From Salinimonas lutimaris (GTDB lineage Bacteria; Pseudomonadota; Gammaproteobacteria; Enterobacterales; Alteromonadaceae), in assembly GCF_005222225.1 (NCBI RefSeq), contig NZ_CP036536.1, positions 1,264,001 through 1,328,000 of the forward strand: a stretch of 64,000 nt of DNA. The letters are read 5' to 3'. The translations under genes were made by a program, and so were the position numbers. The notes under the pieces were generated by a model. It did no database searches. It saw only the letters and a list, made by a program, of their open reading frames with translations, and had not been told where the DNA came from. Below are positions 1 to 8,834 of this stretch, piece after piece (the stretch's first letter is position 1; every line of letters begins with the position of its first letter).

Positions 1-1
1 A

Positions 2-1339
2 ATCTCGCCTGAAGCACCGGTGCCGGTAGTGAATGTAAGCAACAGCGAAGACCGGCCGGGCGGGGCGGCCAACGTAGCAATTAATGCCGCCATGCTGGGG
101 GCCAGCGTCAGTCTGCTGGGGCTATGCGGCAATGATGAAAATGCGGCGCTGCTGAAACAAAAACTGGTGTCATTTGGCGTAGAATGCCATTTTTCTGCGG
201 TGCAGGGGATGGATACCATTACCAAACTCAGGGTGATGAGTCGTAATCAGCAGCTATTGCGACTGGATTTTGAACAGTCATTTGCCCAGTCCGACAAAAG
301 TGCGCTGCATGCGCAGTACGAGTCGCTGTTAGCGGCTACCGATGTGGTCATTTTGTCAGACTACGCCAAAGGATGCCTGGCTGAGCCACAGGTATTTATC
401 GATATGGCCAGACAAGCCGGAAAGTTTGTTATTGTTGATCCAAAAGGCACGGATTTTGCCAAGTATAAGGGCGCCAGTGTGGTTACCCCCAACATGGCTG
501 AGTTCAGTGGCGTTGCCGGGGAGGCGGTAAACGAGCAGGAGCTGGTCGCACAGGCTGTACATATGAAGTCTCAGCTGGACCTGACCGGGCTGCTACTGAC
601 CCGCTCAGAAGAAGGTATGACGCTGTTTCGCGACGCTGAACCTTTCTATTTGCCGGCCAAGGCCAAAGAAGTCTTTGATGTGACCGGGGCCGGTGACACT
701 GTGGTGTCTACTTTGGCGGTTGCTGTTGCATCAGGCTGTGATTTGCCAGACGCCTGTGTGCTGGCCAATATCGCTGCGAGTATTGTGGTCGGTAAGCTAG
801 GTACATCCACCGTGACCACCACCGAGCTGGCAGTAGCGCTGGGCGAGCAGCACCGGCATAACGATACCGGCGTGATGACCGAAGATAAGCTGGTGAATGC
901 GCTGGAGCAGGCCAAAAAGCGCGGCGAAAAAGTGGTTATGACCAATGGTTGCTTCGATATTTTGCACGCCGGGCATGTGTCCTATCTTGAAGCGGCCGCC
1001 AAGCTGGGCGATCGGCTGATTGTAGCAGTAAACGAAGACGCTTCAGTGAGCCGGTTAAAAGGCCCGGGCCGGCCAGTTAATAATGTACAGCGGCGAATGG
1101 CCGTATTAGCCGGTCTGGCAGCGGTAGACTGGGTAGTGCCGTTTGCCGAGGATACGCCAGCGCGACTGATTGGACGTTTGTTGCCAGATGTACTGGTGAA
1201 AGGCGGAGACTATCAGGTCGAAGACATCGCGGGTGGAAAAGAAGTGATGGCCAATGGTGGCGAGGTCAGGGTACTGCACTTTGAAGAAGGCGTATCGACG
1301 ACCGCCATCATTGATCAAATCGTGGGTAAATCATCGTAA
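2..1339 (+). CDS. hldE: Bifunctional heptose-7-phosphate kinase / heptose-1-phosphate adenylyltransferase HldE (5' end cut by window)
   Basis: Makes ADP-heptose for the LPS inner core in the cytoplasm: the N-terminal ribokinase-like domain phosphorylates D-glycero-D-manno-heptose-7-phosphate at C1, and the C-terminal domain adenylylates it. The frame is open from the first base (reads [10 protein letters not shown], matching an internal stretch of HldE), so the true start lies upstream and about 35 residues are missing; the GTG at 20 is not the start. Visible signatures are GGAANVA near the beginning, VTGAGDTV of the sugar-kinase fold (680-703), and the nucleotidyltransferase motif FDILHAGH with its HxGH (His codons at 964 and 973). 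This is a housekeeping LPS gene and probably just the neighbour of the polysaccharide locus. Identification is firm. Confidence 0.96.
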   Translation: MSPEAPVPVVNVSNSEDRPGGAANVAINAAMLGASVSLLGLCGNDENAALLKQKLVSFGVECHFSAVQGMDTITKLRVMSRNQQLLRLDFEQSFAQSDKSALHAQYESLLAATDVVILSDYAKGCLAEPQVFIDMARQAGKFVIVDPKGTDFAKYKGASVVTPNMAEFSGVAGEAVNEQELVAQAVHMKSQLDLTGLLLTRSEEGMTLFRDAEPFYLPAKAKEVFDVTGAGDTVVSTLAVAVASGCDLPDACVLANIAASIVVGKLGTSTVTTTELAVALGEQHRHNDTGVMTEDKLVNALEQAKKRGEKVVMTNGCFDILHAGHVSYLEAAAKLGDRLIVAVNEDASVSRLKGPGRPVNNVQRRMAVLAGLAAVDWVVPFAEDTPARLIGRLLPDVLVKGGDYQVEDIAGGKEVMANGGEVRVLHFEEGVSTTAIIDQIVGKSS

Positions 1340-1449
1340 CAGATGCCACAGAATTTTAATTGCAACTGCGCAAAGATAGCTGTTAGGCAGGCTTTAGGCT
1401 AAGCTAATGAATTCATTGTGCAGTTTGTCAGACGTTAAGCGGTAATTTC

Positions 1450-2535
1450 ATGTACGAAAGTTATTATGGGCTGGACTCAAAACCGTTCCAGCTTACGCCG
1501 GATCCGGATTTTTTCTTTGCCAGTCGCTGGCATAAACGGGCCATGTCCTATCTGCAGTATGGGTTATCGCAGGCAGAAGGCTTTATTGTGATCACCGGCG
1601 ATATTGGCACCGGAAAAACCACCATAGCCAATAGCCTGGTAGCAGATCTGGAAGACGATATCGTGGTAGCGCACATCGTCACGCCAAAACTCAGTCCGGA
1701 CGAACTGGTAAAACTGGTGGCGTCTAAATTTGAGCTGAATGTGGCCGGTAAAGGCAAGTCTGAAATTCTGGATGACCTGGAAGAGTTTCTGTACAAACTC
1801 AGCGACACCGGCCGGCGTGCATTATTGTTGGTCGATGAAGCGCAGAATCTGCCTTTAGAAACCATCGAAGAACTTCGCATGCTGTCGAACTTTCAGGAGT
1901 TTGGTAAGCCCCTGCTGCAAAGCTTTTTACTCGGTCAGGAAGAGCTACAGCCGATTTTGCGTGCACCAAATATGGAGCAGTTTCGTCAGCGTATAGTGGC
2001 ATCATGCCATTTAGCGCCACTCACCGAGCAGGAAACTGAAGAGTACATTGTACACCGCATTATTCATGCTGGCCGTATGAGCGAAGACTCACTGCTTAGT
2101 GAAGGGGCGCACGCCAAGATTTATCAGTTCACCAAAGGTGTTCCGCGTAAAATTAATACGCTCATGGACCGTATACTACTGTACGGATTCTTAGAAGAGC
2201 TTGACGTGCTTGATGAAACTGCGGTGGATTCGGTAATCAATGAAGTCAGCGATGAGATGTTCCTGCCCGATGATAACATCAGTCATGTCAGTGAAATTGA
2301 TGAAAGTGCTCAGGAAGTGTCAGCAGGTACAGGTGTACCGCATAAGCCTTCTAAAAAGCTGATTACCCCCAATGGCAATGAGGTACAGGACGCTGAATAT
2401 TACAAAGCGATGTTAGGCGAGTTGGTGGATGCGCTGGATGATGCCATAAGCCATAAAATTAAGCTGACACAATACATCGATAATTTGCTTAAAAAGAAAT
2501 ATAAAACTTATGTACGATTAAAAGAAGATGAGTAA
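1450..2535 (+). CDS. XrtA/PEP-CTERM-associated ATPase, ExeA/GspA-like AAA protein
   Basis: A cytoplasmic AAA+ ATPase of the ExeA/GspA type that occurs regularly in exosortase A polysaccharide loci; its exact role is unknown, perhaps energising assembly of the export machinery. The N terminus (MYESYYGL...KPFQLTPDP) is typical of ExeA-like proteins. Walker A is GDIGTGKTT at residues 50-58, and Walker B is ALLLVDEAQ with Asp129-Glu130. The acidic, low-complexity stretch after about residue 265 is followed by a charged helical tail that may be a partner-binding region. ATG at 1450 is the only sensible start. A strong terminator follows, so it is probably transcribed alone or with an upstream gene. 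Family assignment is good; function is inferred from context. Confidence 0.88.
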   Translation: MYESYYGLDSKPFQLTPDPDFFFASRWHKRAMSYLQYGLSQAEGFIVITGDIGTGKTTIANSLVADLEDDIVVAHIVTPKLSPDELVKLVASKFELNVAGKGKSEILDDLEEFLYKLSDTGRRALLLVDEAQNLPLETIEELRMLSNFQEFGKPLLQSFLLGQEELQPILRAPNMEQFRQRIVASCHLAPLTEQETEEYIVHRIIHAGRMSEDSLLSEGAHAKIYQFTKGVPRKINTLMDRILLYGFLEELDVLDETAVDSVINEVSDEMFLPDDNISHVSEIDESAQEVSAGTGVPHKPSKKLITPNGNEVQDAEYYKAMLGELVDALDDAISHKIKLTQYIDNLLKKKYKTYVRLKEDE

Positions 2536-2553
2536 TTCTTTTTAATTACTATT

Positions 2554-2579
2554 AAAGCCGGCATATGTCGGCTTTTTTT
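2554..2579 (+). terminator. Rho-independent terminator after the ExeA-like ATPase gene
   Basis: GC-rich hairpin AAGCCGGCATATGTCGGCTT followed by a run of seven T, 18 bases after the stop codon. Confidence 0.85.
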
Positions 2580-2632
2580 ACATGTGTAAAAAAGTGTCAT
2601 TTAAATTGTAATATTTACAAGCGGTTAATTTT

Positions 2633-2648
2633 TGGCCTGAGTAATGCT
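2633..2648 (+). promoter_or_regulatory. Sigma-54 (-24/-12) promoter-like site before the VPLPP PEP-CTERM gene
   Basis: TGGCCTGAGTAATGCT keeps the invariant GG and GC with the required 10-base gap (consensus TGGCAC-N5-TTGC). It lies 39 bases before the ATG at 2688, and the same arrangement recurs before other PEP-CTERM genes in the window. Predicted by eye only. Confidence 0.6.
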
Positions 2649-2687
2649 TTAGTGTTAATGCGTATACATCACCCATAAGAGGGGATT

Positions 2688-3551
2688 ATGAAAACAGCAA
2701 GTAAAGCAGTATTAACCGGATTTATCCTGGCCAGTTCGTGGTCGGCTCAGGCAGCAATGTGCAATACCTCTGACGTGCAAATTGACTTTATACAAGTACA
2801 GGATGGGGTCGACAGCGGGACTTCGCTTGTTACCCCTATATCTGCAACTTCATGTCTTGGCGCTTTCAGCGGGAACAACAGTGCATTCGAAAACCCTACT
2901 ATGGGTAACCTTGGTTATAAGGATGACGGCTGGTTTAATATCGACAGTTACAACGGCTGGTGGGACACCCCGGGGGCGTTTGTTGAAGAGGATGAGCTAC
3001 AGGATCTGCAAGGCATGGGTAACATCGACCCGGGATGGATTTACGTGGGCAAATCTGAAGGTAGCGGGTTCCAGGGCGCTACCATGAATGGCGAGAACAC
3101 CTCCTACACCTTTATTGATGATTTAATCACCTTATCAGGCTGTAAAACCAAAGGCGGTGCTGACACGGGGTGTTTTGATAACGCCGTGTCAGGAAACTTT
3201 ACATGGGATCCGCCCGCTACCAACCCTGATGCATTGCTAGACCTGCTCGGAGGACAGTTCTTCGACAAGGTAGGTATCGTGTTTAAAAGCGGCAATGCCT
3301 TTGCTATGTATGAGTTTGATTTGGCGGGAATTGGCCTTGATCCGGTCTTTGCTGGTGACTACAACTATCTGTTCAGCGGCACCTGGGATATGTCTGATAC
3401 ACTGATCAATAACGGGGGGCAGCCTGCTGGCCTGTCGAATCTGACAGCATGGGCGAGAGACCCCGCGTCAACAGATGTGCCTTTACCGCCCACAGCGGTA
3501 TTAATTTTATTCACATTAGTGCTGGCTATTCGCAGACGAATAATGGCATAA
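2688..3551 (+). CDS. Secreted PEP-CTERM-type protein with VPLPP sorting signal
   Basis: An exported protein of 287 residues, expected to be processed by the exosortase encoded at 19.7 kb. A Sec signal peptide is visible at residues 1-22 (MKTASKAVLTGFILASSWSAQA). The mature part is rich in Asp, Gly, Trp and Asn and carries four to six cysteines that could pair. The C terminus has the tripartite sorting layout: VPLPPTAV (about 265-272), a hydrophobic helix, then RRR. The motif is of the VPLPA-CTERM variety rather than the VPEPST of the array at 49-64 kb. RBS AGAGGGG precedes the ATG, and a sigma-54-like site lies upstream. No catalytic domain was recognised; a matrix or surface protein is the likely role. 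Confidence 0.8.
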   Translation: MKTASKAVLTGFILASSWSAQAAMCNTSDVQIDFIQVQDGVDSGTSLVTPISATSCLGAFSGNNSAFENPTMGNLGYKDDGWFNIDSYNGWWDTPGAFVEEDELQDLQGMGNIDPGWIYVGKSEGSGFQGATMNGENTSYTFIDDLITLSGCKTKGGADTGCFDNAVSGNFTWDPPATNPDALLDLLGGQFFDKVGIVFKSGNAFAMYEFDLAGIGLDPVFAGDYNYLFSGTWDMSDTLINNGGQPAGLSNLTAWARDPASTDVPLPPTAVLILFTLVLAIRRRIMA

Positions 3552-3568
3552 TTGTGTGGAATCCATCT

Positions 3569-3592
3569 AAAGCCCAAAGGAATTGGGCTTTA
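3569..3592 (+). terminator. Hairpin terminator after the VPLPP PEP-CTERM gene
   Basis: AAAGCCCAAAGGAATTGGGCTTT hairpin 18 bases after the stop; the T tract is short, so it may be weak. Confidence 0.6.
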
Positions 3593-4116
3593 CTATAATA
3601 ATAATATTCCATATTCCACACATGCAGCGAGCCTCGAGCTCGCTTTTTTTTGCGCAAAAGAAACACACTCCCCATCAACTGAGGAGCATGTTTTATTCCA
3701 CACATCGTTTCCAGCGACATCGCTGCAATAAATTGCGTCCCTTGCTTTGCGCTGGTTTTGCACAAGTAATGTAAGCAATTGCAGTGCCATTATCTTCATA
3801 GTCACAAAAAAGTTGTTTTATATCAGTAGTTGGAAATTTTTCACAGAGATTAAAAAAATAAAAAAGGACATTTTTTCTTATAATTGGGTTAATTCTTGTT
3901 GCTGTTTGGTAACACAAGTAACTGATATTTTTTTCAGCGCGTAGTTTTTACAATTAAATACTTCAAAGCCGGCGATGAAATTTAAAAAACTACTTTTAAG
4001 TGATTAATTTTAAATGGTAGTAAGAGAGTAGATTGATTTAAAAAAACAGTTAGTTTAATGTTTGTTCAGCGTAGTAAAACAGCAACATCGCTTTTAAGAA
4101 TTTTGTTAAAGACATT
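3593..4116. other. AT-rich intergenic stretch with no recognised gene
   Basis: About 520 bases between a plus-strand gene and the end of a minus-strand gene. Short open frames exist on both strands but lack an RBS, conserved motifs or sensible composition. No repeat unit of the type seen at 13 or 52 kb is present. Nothing else is supported here. Confidence 0.5.
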
Positions 4117-4146
4117 AAAAAAACCGGCTCTGTGGCCGGTTTTTTT
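4117..4146 (-). terminator. Terminator of the priming glycosyltransferase gene
   Basis: Hairpin ACCGGCTCTGTGGCCGGT with an A tract on the left and a T tract on the right. It ends the minus-strand gene at 4165 and would also stop transcription from the left. Confidence 0.85.
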
Positions 4147-4164
4147 GTCAACGGATAAGTCGTT

Positions 4165-5577
4165 TTAACGACCTTTTCCGAACAGCACAATCTCAACGGT
4201 CCGTATCAGAATCAGGATGTCCAGTAGCAGGCTCTGATGCTTTACGTAGTAAAGATCAAACTTCAGCTTTTCCATTGAGTCTTCCACGCTTGCACCGTAC
4301 GGGTAGTTCAGCTGAGCCCAGCCAGCCAGGCCTGGTTTAACGTTGTGGCGCTGGTTGTAATAGGGGACTTCACGTACCAGCTTTTCAACAAACTCGGGGC
4401 GCTCAGGGCGCGGGCCAATAAACGACATTTCACCTTTAAACACATTGAATAGCTGAGGTAGTTCGTCAATCCGGTACTTACGGATGAAGTAACCAATCCG
4501 GGTAACCCGGTCATCATTCTGGCTGGCCCACTTGGCCCCGTCTTTTTCTGCGTCAGGCCGCATACTGCGAAACTTGATAATATTAAACAACTTACCGTTA
4601 AGCCCAACCCGTTCCTGCTTGTAGAACACCGAGGTGCCCGTGCGGCGACCGTCATCCAGCCATATAATCACAGCGGTAAGCAGCATGAACGGCCATGTGA
4701 AGGCAAAAATGAACGTGGCTAGCGTTACGTTAATAAAGTAGTCCAGCGCATCGCGCAGGTAGTTCTGGCTCTGAAAACCGTTGGAATAAATAACCCAGCT
4801 CGGATACATCAGATTAACTACAATCTGGCCGGTCTCACGCTCCATAAAGTCCAGTAAGTCAGTAACTTCAATGCCTCTGAGCCGGCATTCAAACAGCACT
4901 TCAACGGGTAATGTACCGCGGCGCTGGTCACACGCAATCACAATCTCTTCAATGTCATTATCATTCACAAACTGCTGAAAAGACTCATCTACTTTTACAT
5001 GAATAATTTCTTCGTTTTTGATGCCATCTTCGCGGTTATCCCCCGGAATAGGAATGAACCCTACCAGGTCAAAAGCAATACGGTCGACATCACGGCGCAT
5101 ACGCTTTTCTATAATAGAGGCGCGTTCACCGGCCCCCAGCACTACAATACGGGCTTTGCCCAGGCCAAGTAAGCCCAGACGATTGGTAAAATAGCGAAAG
5201 ATGACTAAAGTAATGATAATGCAGCACACTGCGGCTGGCAGATAGTAGGAGTGCATCGCCAAATCGTCAAAGAAGGCGCGGCTGACGACCTCTACTAAAA
5301 AGTAACTCAGGCCAACGCTGACAAAGATCCGCCGGATAATGCCGCGAAATGTTTCTCTGAGTTTTGCTTCATATAGTCCAACTGAAAGGGAACAAAGAAG
5401 AATGGCAACGGTTAATAAACCAACATTTACCACTAGTTTTTCAATTGAGACAGAATTTGTCAGATTTAACTGAACCAAAATAAAATGGGTAATGTAACCC
5501 ATATACGCTATAAGTAATGCTTCCGTCAGAACTAAAATGTTGGAACGTTTACTTTGATTGTGTCTGTTTAATGCCAC
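4165..5577 (-). CDS. Polyprenyl-phosphate glycosylphosphotransferase, XrtA-system EpsB/WbaP type
   Basis: Starts the repeat unit by moving a sugar-1-phosphate from a UDP-sugar onto undecaprenyl phosphate at the inner membrane. The 470 residues show four N-terminal membrane segments (about 15-36, 47-67, 84-100, 113-130) and a CoA-binding-like Rossmann part (KARIVVLGAGERA, 141-153). A re-entrant/membrane helix follows at about 279-305, then the catalytic bacterial sugar-transferase domain with KFRSMRPDAE (335-344), DELPQLFNV (371-379) and FIGPRPE (386-392). Asp371-Glu372 are the expected catalytic pair. The layout matches the EpsB-like family found in PEP-CTERM/XrtA loci. It is divergent from the export operon at 5730, sharing a 152-base promoter region. 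Sugar specificity cannot be read from the sequence. Confidence 0.92.
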   Translation of the reverse strand: MALNRHNQSKRSNILVLTEALLIAYMGYITHFILVQLNLTNSVSIEKLVVNVGLLTVAILLCSLSVGLYEAKLRETFRGIIRRIFVSVGLSYFLVEVVSRAFFDDLAMHSYYLPAAVCCIIITLVIFRYFTNRLGLLGLGKARIVVLGAGERASIIEKRMRRDVDRIAFDLVGFIPIPGDNREDGIKNEEIIHVKVDESFQQFVNDNDIEEIVIACDQRRGTLPVEVLFECRLRGIEVTDLLDFMERETGQIVVNLMYPSWVIYSNGFQSQNYLRDALDYFINVTLATFIFAFTWPFMLLTAVIIWLDDGRRTGTSVFYKQERVGLNGKLFNIIKFRSMRPDAEKDGAKWASQNDDRVTRIGYFIRKYRIDELPQLFNVFKGEMSFIGPRPERPEFVEKLVREVPYYNQRHNVKPGLAGWAQLNYPYGASVEDSMEKLKFDLYYVKHQSLLLDILILIRTVEIVLFGKGR

Positions 5578-5665
5578 TCCTGGCCCCCTGATACATCGAC
5601 GTCGAAGTTCATCATAAAGCTATTTATTGTAATAGACTAGAAATGATGTTGGCATTATAGTGTTA

Positions 5666-5681
5666 TTTACCGTAGGGTAAA
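5666..5681. promoter_or_regulatory. Inverted repeat, possible operator, between the divergent priming and export genes
   Basis: TTTACC-GTAG-GGTAAA is a perfect 6+6 inverted repeat about 50 bases before the export operon start and 90 before the divergent gene. A regulator-binding role is inference only. Confidence 0.35.
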
Positions 5682-5729
5682 TTATCTTTATAAAAAATTT
5701 CACCATAACGAGTTTAGGAACATTCTCTT

Positions 5730-6362
5730 ATGTATAACTCTAAAAGCATCATTCCTGTTGTTCTTGGGGCAGCAGCAACAATTTTGTGCGGGTGTACCAG
5801 TACTTCCGATTTGCCTGAAGCGAAAACGCGTGCGTCTATGACTACCAGTGTTGATGAATATCAATACCTGATTGGTCCGGGCGACTCTCTGAATATTTTC
5901 GTATGGCGTAACCCGGAAATCTCTGGTCAGTATACCGTACGCCCGGATGGTAAAGTCACTACGTCTTTAGTTGAAGATATCGATGTGGCCGGTCGCACGC
6001 CTGCTACACTGGCTCGTGAGATTGAAGAAAAACTGTCCACATTTATCAACACGCCGCGCGTAACGGTAAGTGTTAACAACTTCCAGGGGCCGCTGAGCGA
6101 GCAGGTACGGGTTATTGGCGAAGCCGCTAATCCTCGTGCAATCAGCTACACCCAAAACATGACGCTGCTGGATCTGATGATTTCAGTGGGCGGTCTGACT
6201 GAATTTGCTGACGGCAACAGCGCTAAACTGGTCCGTGTAGAAGACGGTCAGAAACAAACATACAACATCAACATTGATGATTTGATTCGCAGCGGCGACA
6301 TTTCTAAAAACGTTGATATTCTGCCAGGTGACATCGTGATCATCCCAGAGGCTTGGTTCTAG
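5730..6362 (+). CDS. XrtA-system polysaccharide export lipoprotein (Wza/OPX family)
   Basis: Outer-membrane/periplasmic export channel component for the exopolysaccharide. A lipoprotein signal peptide ends at ILCGC with Cys22 as the lipidated residue. It is followed by the polysaccharide export (OPX) domain starting YLIGPGDSLNIFVWRNPE (from about residue 46) with VRPDGKVTTSLVEDI, and one SLBB-like ligand-binding domain (about 125-205) with VIGEAANP and LPGDIVIIPE at the end. At 210 residues it is much shorter than E. coli Wza and lacks the C-terminal helix that forms the Wza outer-membrane pore, as is usual for this subfamily. First gene of a four-gene operon with the chain-length, kinase and barrel genes. 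Confidence 0.93.
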   Translation: MYNSKSIIPVVLGAAATILCGCTSTSDLPEAKTRASMTTSVDEYQYLIGPGDSLNIFVWRNPEISGQYTVRPDGKVTTSLVEDIDVAGRTPATLAREIEEKLSTFINTPRVTVSVNNFQGPLSEQVRVIGEAANPRAISYTQNMTLLDLMISVGGLTEFADGNSAKLVRVEDGQKQTYNINIDDLIRSGDISKNVDILPGDIVIIPEAWF

Positions 6363-6381
6363 TAGTAACGGAACGATTTAG

Positions 6382-7950
6382 ATGCAGGATTTACAGCCAG
6401 CGATTGCGCAGTTCTTTGATCTGATCAAAGGAATATGGATAAAAAAGCGCATCATCATAATTTGCTCATGGGTCATCTGCCCGATTGGGTTTTTCTATGT
6501 AGCAACCCTTCCTAACCAGTATGAGTCTTCAGCGAAAGTGTTTGTAGATACAGGCTCACCACTGCAACCAGTACTTTCAGGTATGACAATTCAATCGGAT
6601 CCCAATGAAGAGATACGAATGATGGCTAAAACTTTACTTAGCCGGTCAAATCTTGAGACGATTGCGCGTGAAAGTGACCTTGATATCACTACAGCCAGTG
6701 ACGCGGATTTTAATGCATTGATCAGTCGACTGGCCAATGATATACAGCTCAGCTTTACCGGCCGTGATAATATTTACACAATTTCTTATGACAACGAAGC
6801 GCCGGCAATGGCGCAAAGAGTTGTACAGGAAACTCTGGAGTTATTTGTTGAAGGGTCGTTAGGAAATAACCGCCGGGATACAGACACCGCAGGCCGATTC
6901 CTGGATGAGCAAATTGCTGATTACGAAGTTCGTCTGGCCGACGCAGAGCAGCGGTTAGCTGCGTTTAAACGCCGTTACAGTGATATTCTTCCCTTATCTG
7001 GTACTTACTACGGTGCGTTACAAGGGCAGCGAAATGAGCTTGAGCAGACGCAGCTTCAGATTCGTCAGACTCAGGAACAAATCGACGCTATCAAAGCGCA
7101 GCTTTCTACATCAAAACTGTCTGACAGCTTTGATGTTCGTAACGAGGGGGACTCAACCCTTAAAACACGTTACGACGAGCGTATCAAAGCGCTGGAAGAT
7201 AAGCTGGATAACCTGATGCTGCGCTACACCGATCAGCACCCGGATGTTATTGAAACCAAAGCGTTGCTGGAAAACCTGGAAGCCTCACGTAAGGAAGAAA
7301 TCGAAAACTTCCTGAGTGAACAGGTAGATGGCGAGGGCAATCCTCAGGGTGAATATAATAGCCAGCTATCACTGGATATGAGCCGGTTACAAAGCAATAT
7401 TGCTTCACTAAGAGTTAAAGAGGAAGATCTGAAGAAAAAAATTGCAGATTTGGACTCCAAGATTGATTTAGTACCGCAAATTGAAGCAGAACAGGCCTCA
7501 CTGAACCGTGACTATGGTATCACCAAAAAACGGTACGAAGAGTTACTATCGCGCAGGGAATCTGCCGATCTGACTCGTCGAGCAGATGTATCTGCTGAAG
7601 AGTTCCAGTTCCGCATCATCGAACCGCCAATGGTGCCAAGAGCGCCGTCCGGTCCACAAAGACTGGTGCTTTATACCGCTGTGTTGTTAGCTGGCTTTGG
7701 TATTGGTATAGGTATTGCGTTTGTAATGAATCAGCTCTCACCCGTATTGGTAAGAGCAAGGCAGTTACATGAGTTGACTGATTACCCTATCTGGGGAACA
7801 GTTACGCATCTGGAAATAGACTCTATTACCAAAAAGAATAACCGTAAAATTGTTGTATTTGCGGCGAGCTCTCTTGGTGTGGTCATTCTTTACGGTGCAT
7901 TAATGACTGCTGAGTTAATGAACATAAATCTCTCAGGTATGTTGTCATGA
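6382..7950 (+). CDS. XrtA-system chain-length determinant protein (Wzz/PCP family)
   Basis: Inner-membrane polysaccharide co-polymerase that sets chain length and couples polymerisation to export. The 522 residues begin with a Wzz N-terminal domain and first membrane segment (about 22-44). A long periplasmic region follows with extended coiled coils (about 165-265 and 335-395, rich in EQ/KR heptads). The second membrane segment lies at about 425-447 after the proline-rich PPMVPRAPSGPQ. An additional hydrophobic segment is present near the C terminus (about 490-512). It begins 19 bases after the OPX gene and overlaps the kinase start by four bases (ATGA), so translation is coupled. The kinase domain is encoded separately, as expected for the XrtA subtype. 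Confidence 0.92.
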   Translation: MQDLQPAIAQFFDLIKGIWIKKRIIIICSWVICPIGFFYVATLPNQYESSAKVFVDTGSPLQPVLSGMTIQSDPNEEIRMMAKTLLSRSNLETIARESDLDITTASDADFNALISRLANDIQLSFTGRDNIYTISYDNEAPAMAQRVVQETLELFVEGSLGNNRRDTDTAGRFLDEQIADYEVRLADAEQRLAAFKRRYSDILPLSGTYYGALQGQRNELEQTQLQIRQTQEQIDAIKAQLSTSKLSDSFDVRNEGDSTLKTRYDERIKALEDKLDNLMLRYTDQHPDVIETKALLENLEASRKEEIENFLSEQVDGEGNPQGEYNSQLSLDMSRLQSNIASLRVKEEDLKKKIADLDSKIDLVPQIEAEQASLNRDYGITKKRYEELLSRRESADLTRRADVSAEEFQFRIIEPPMVPRAPSGPQRLVLYTAVLLAGFGIGIGIAFVMNQLSPVLVRARQLHELTDYPIWGTVTHLEIDSITKKNNRKIVVFAASSLGVVILYGALMTAELMNINLSGMLS

Positions 7951-8834
7951 GTAGTACGATAGAAAAAGCCCTGCAGCGTCGGCGCGAAGCGCTTGCTGCA
8001 GAAGAAGCCAATGGTGAAAGTGGTGATAAAACGGAGAAAACCCGTCGTCGTCGCCGCACGGTGAGTAATAAATCACCATTAGAGCCATTTAACATCGATA
8101 TTCAACGGCTTGAGAATAACGGACATGTTTCATTAACGGGTATTCGCAAAAGCATTAACGAAGAATATCGTGAAATTAAACGTAAGTTATTGGCAAATGC
8201 TTTCGGGCCTCTGGCATCTACGTTAAAAAACAGCAATATCATCATGGTGTCCAGTGGCCGCCCGTCTGAAGGTAAAACCTTCACCGCGACCAATCTGGCT
8301 CTCAGCATCGCGTCTGAGCAGGACAAAACAGTATTGCTGGTAGATGCCGACGTACTCAAACCTAACGTATTGAATACGTTAGGCCTTGAGCGTCGCAAAG
8401 GCCTGATTGATTATCTGACGGGTGAAGTTGATGACATCGGTGATGTGCTGTATCCAACCAACGTGGATAAACTGAAAATTATCCCGGCAGGTAGCACGCA
8501 CCATTTGTCAACAGAGCTTCTGGCCAGCCAGAAAATGCATGACACGATAGATGAATTTGCCAATCGCTACTCGGATCGTATCGTTATTATCGACACACCC
8601 CCTCTCATCGGTATCACAGAAAGTGCTGTACTGGCCAATTTTGCAGGCCAGGCTGTGGTTGTGACCGAAGAAGGACGCGCTAAGCTGTCAGACATAAAGC
8701 TGTGTGTCGAGCGCCTTAACCCCAACATGGCCATTGGCTTTGTGGTAAACAAGGTGGTTAACAAAGACGCCAACGACCCGGGCTACTATGGATATTATTA
8801 TGCAGACGAGCAAGAAAAGGTTGATGAAGCGTAA
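7947..8834 (+). CDS. XrtA-associated tyrosine autokinase (BY-kinase)
   Basis: Cytoplasmic bacterial tyrosine kinase that works with the Wzz-like protein to control polymerisation and export. Seen: Walker A variant SGRPSEGKTF (103-112), Walker A' LLVDADVLKP (130-139), and Walker B-like VIIDTPPLIG. The C-terminal tyrosine cluster GYYGYYY (about 282-288) is the site of autophosphorylation in this family. The N terminus (MSSTIEKALQRRR) and a basic RRRRR patch are typical of the PEP-CTERM-associated subtype. It overlaps the gene before by four bases and the barrel gene after by 11. The phosphatase candidate is far away at 34.8 kb. Confidence 0.93.
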   Translation: MSSTIEKALQRRREALAAEEANGESGDKTEKTRRRRRTVSNKSPLEPFNIDIQRLENNGHVSLTGIRKSINEEYREIKRKLLANAFGPLASTLKNSNIIMVSSGRPSEGKTFTATNLALSIASEQDKTVLLVDADVLKPNVLNTLGLERRKGLIDYLTGEVDDIGDVLYPTNVDKLKIIPAGSTHHLSTELLASQKMHDTIDEFANRYSDRIVIIDTPPLIGITESAVLANFAGQAVVVTEEGRAKLSDIKLCVERLNPNMAIGFVVNKVVNKDANDPGYYGYYYADEQEKVDEA

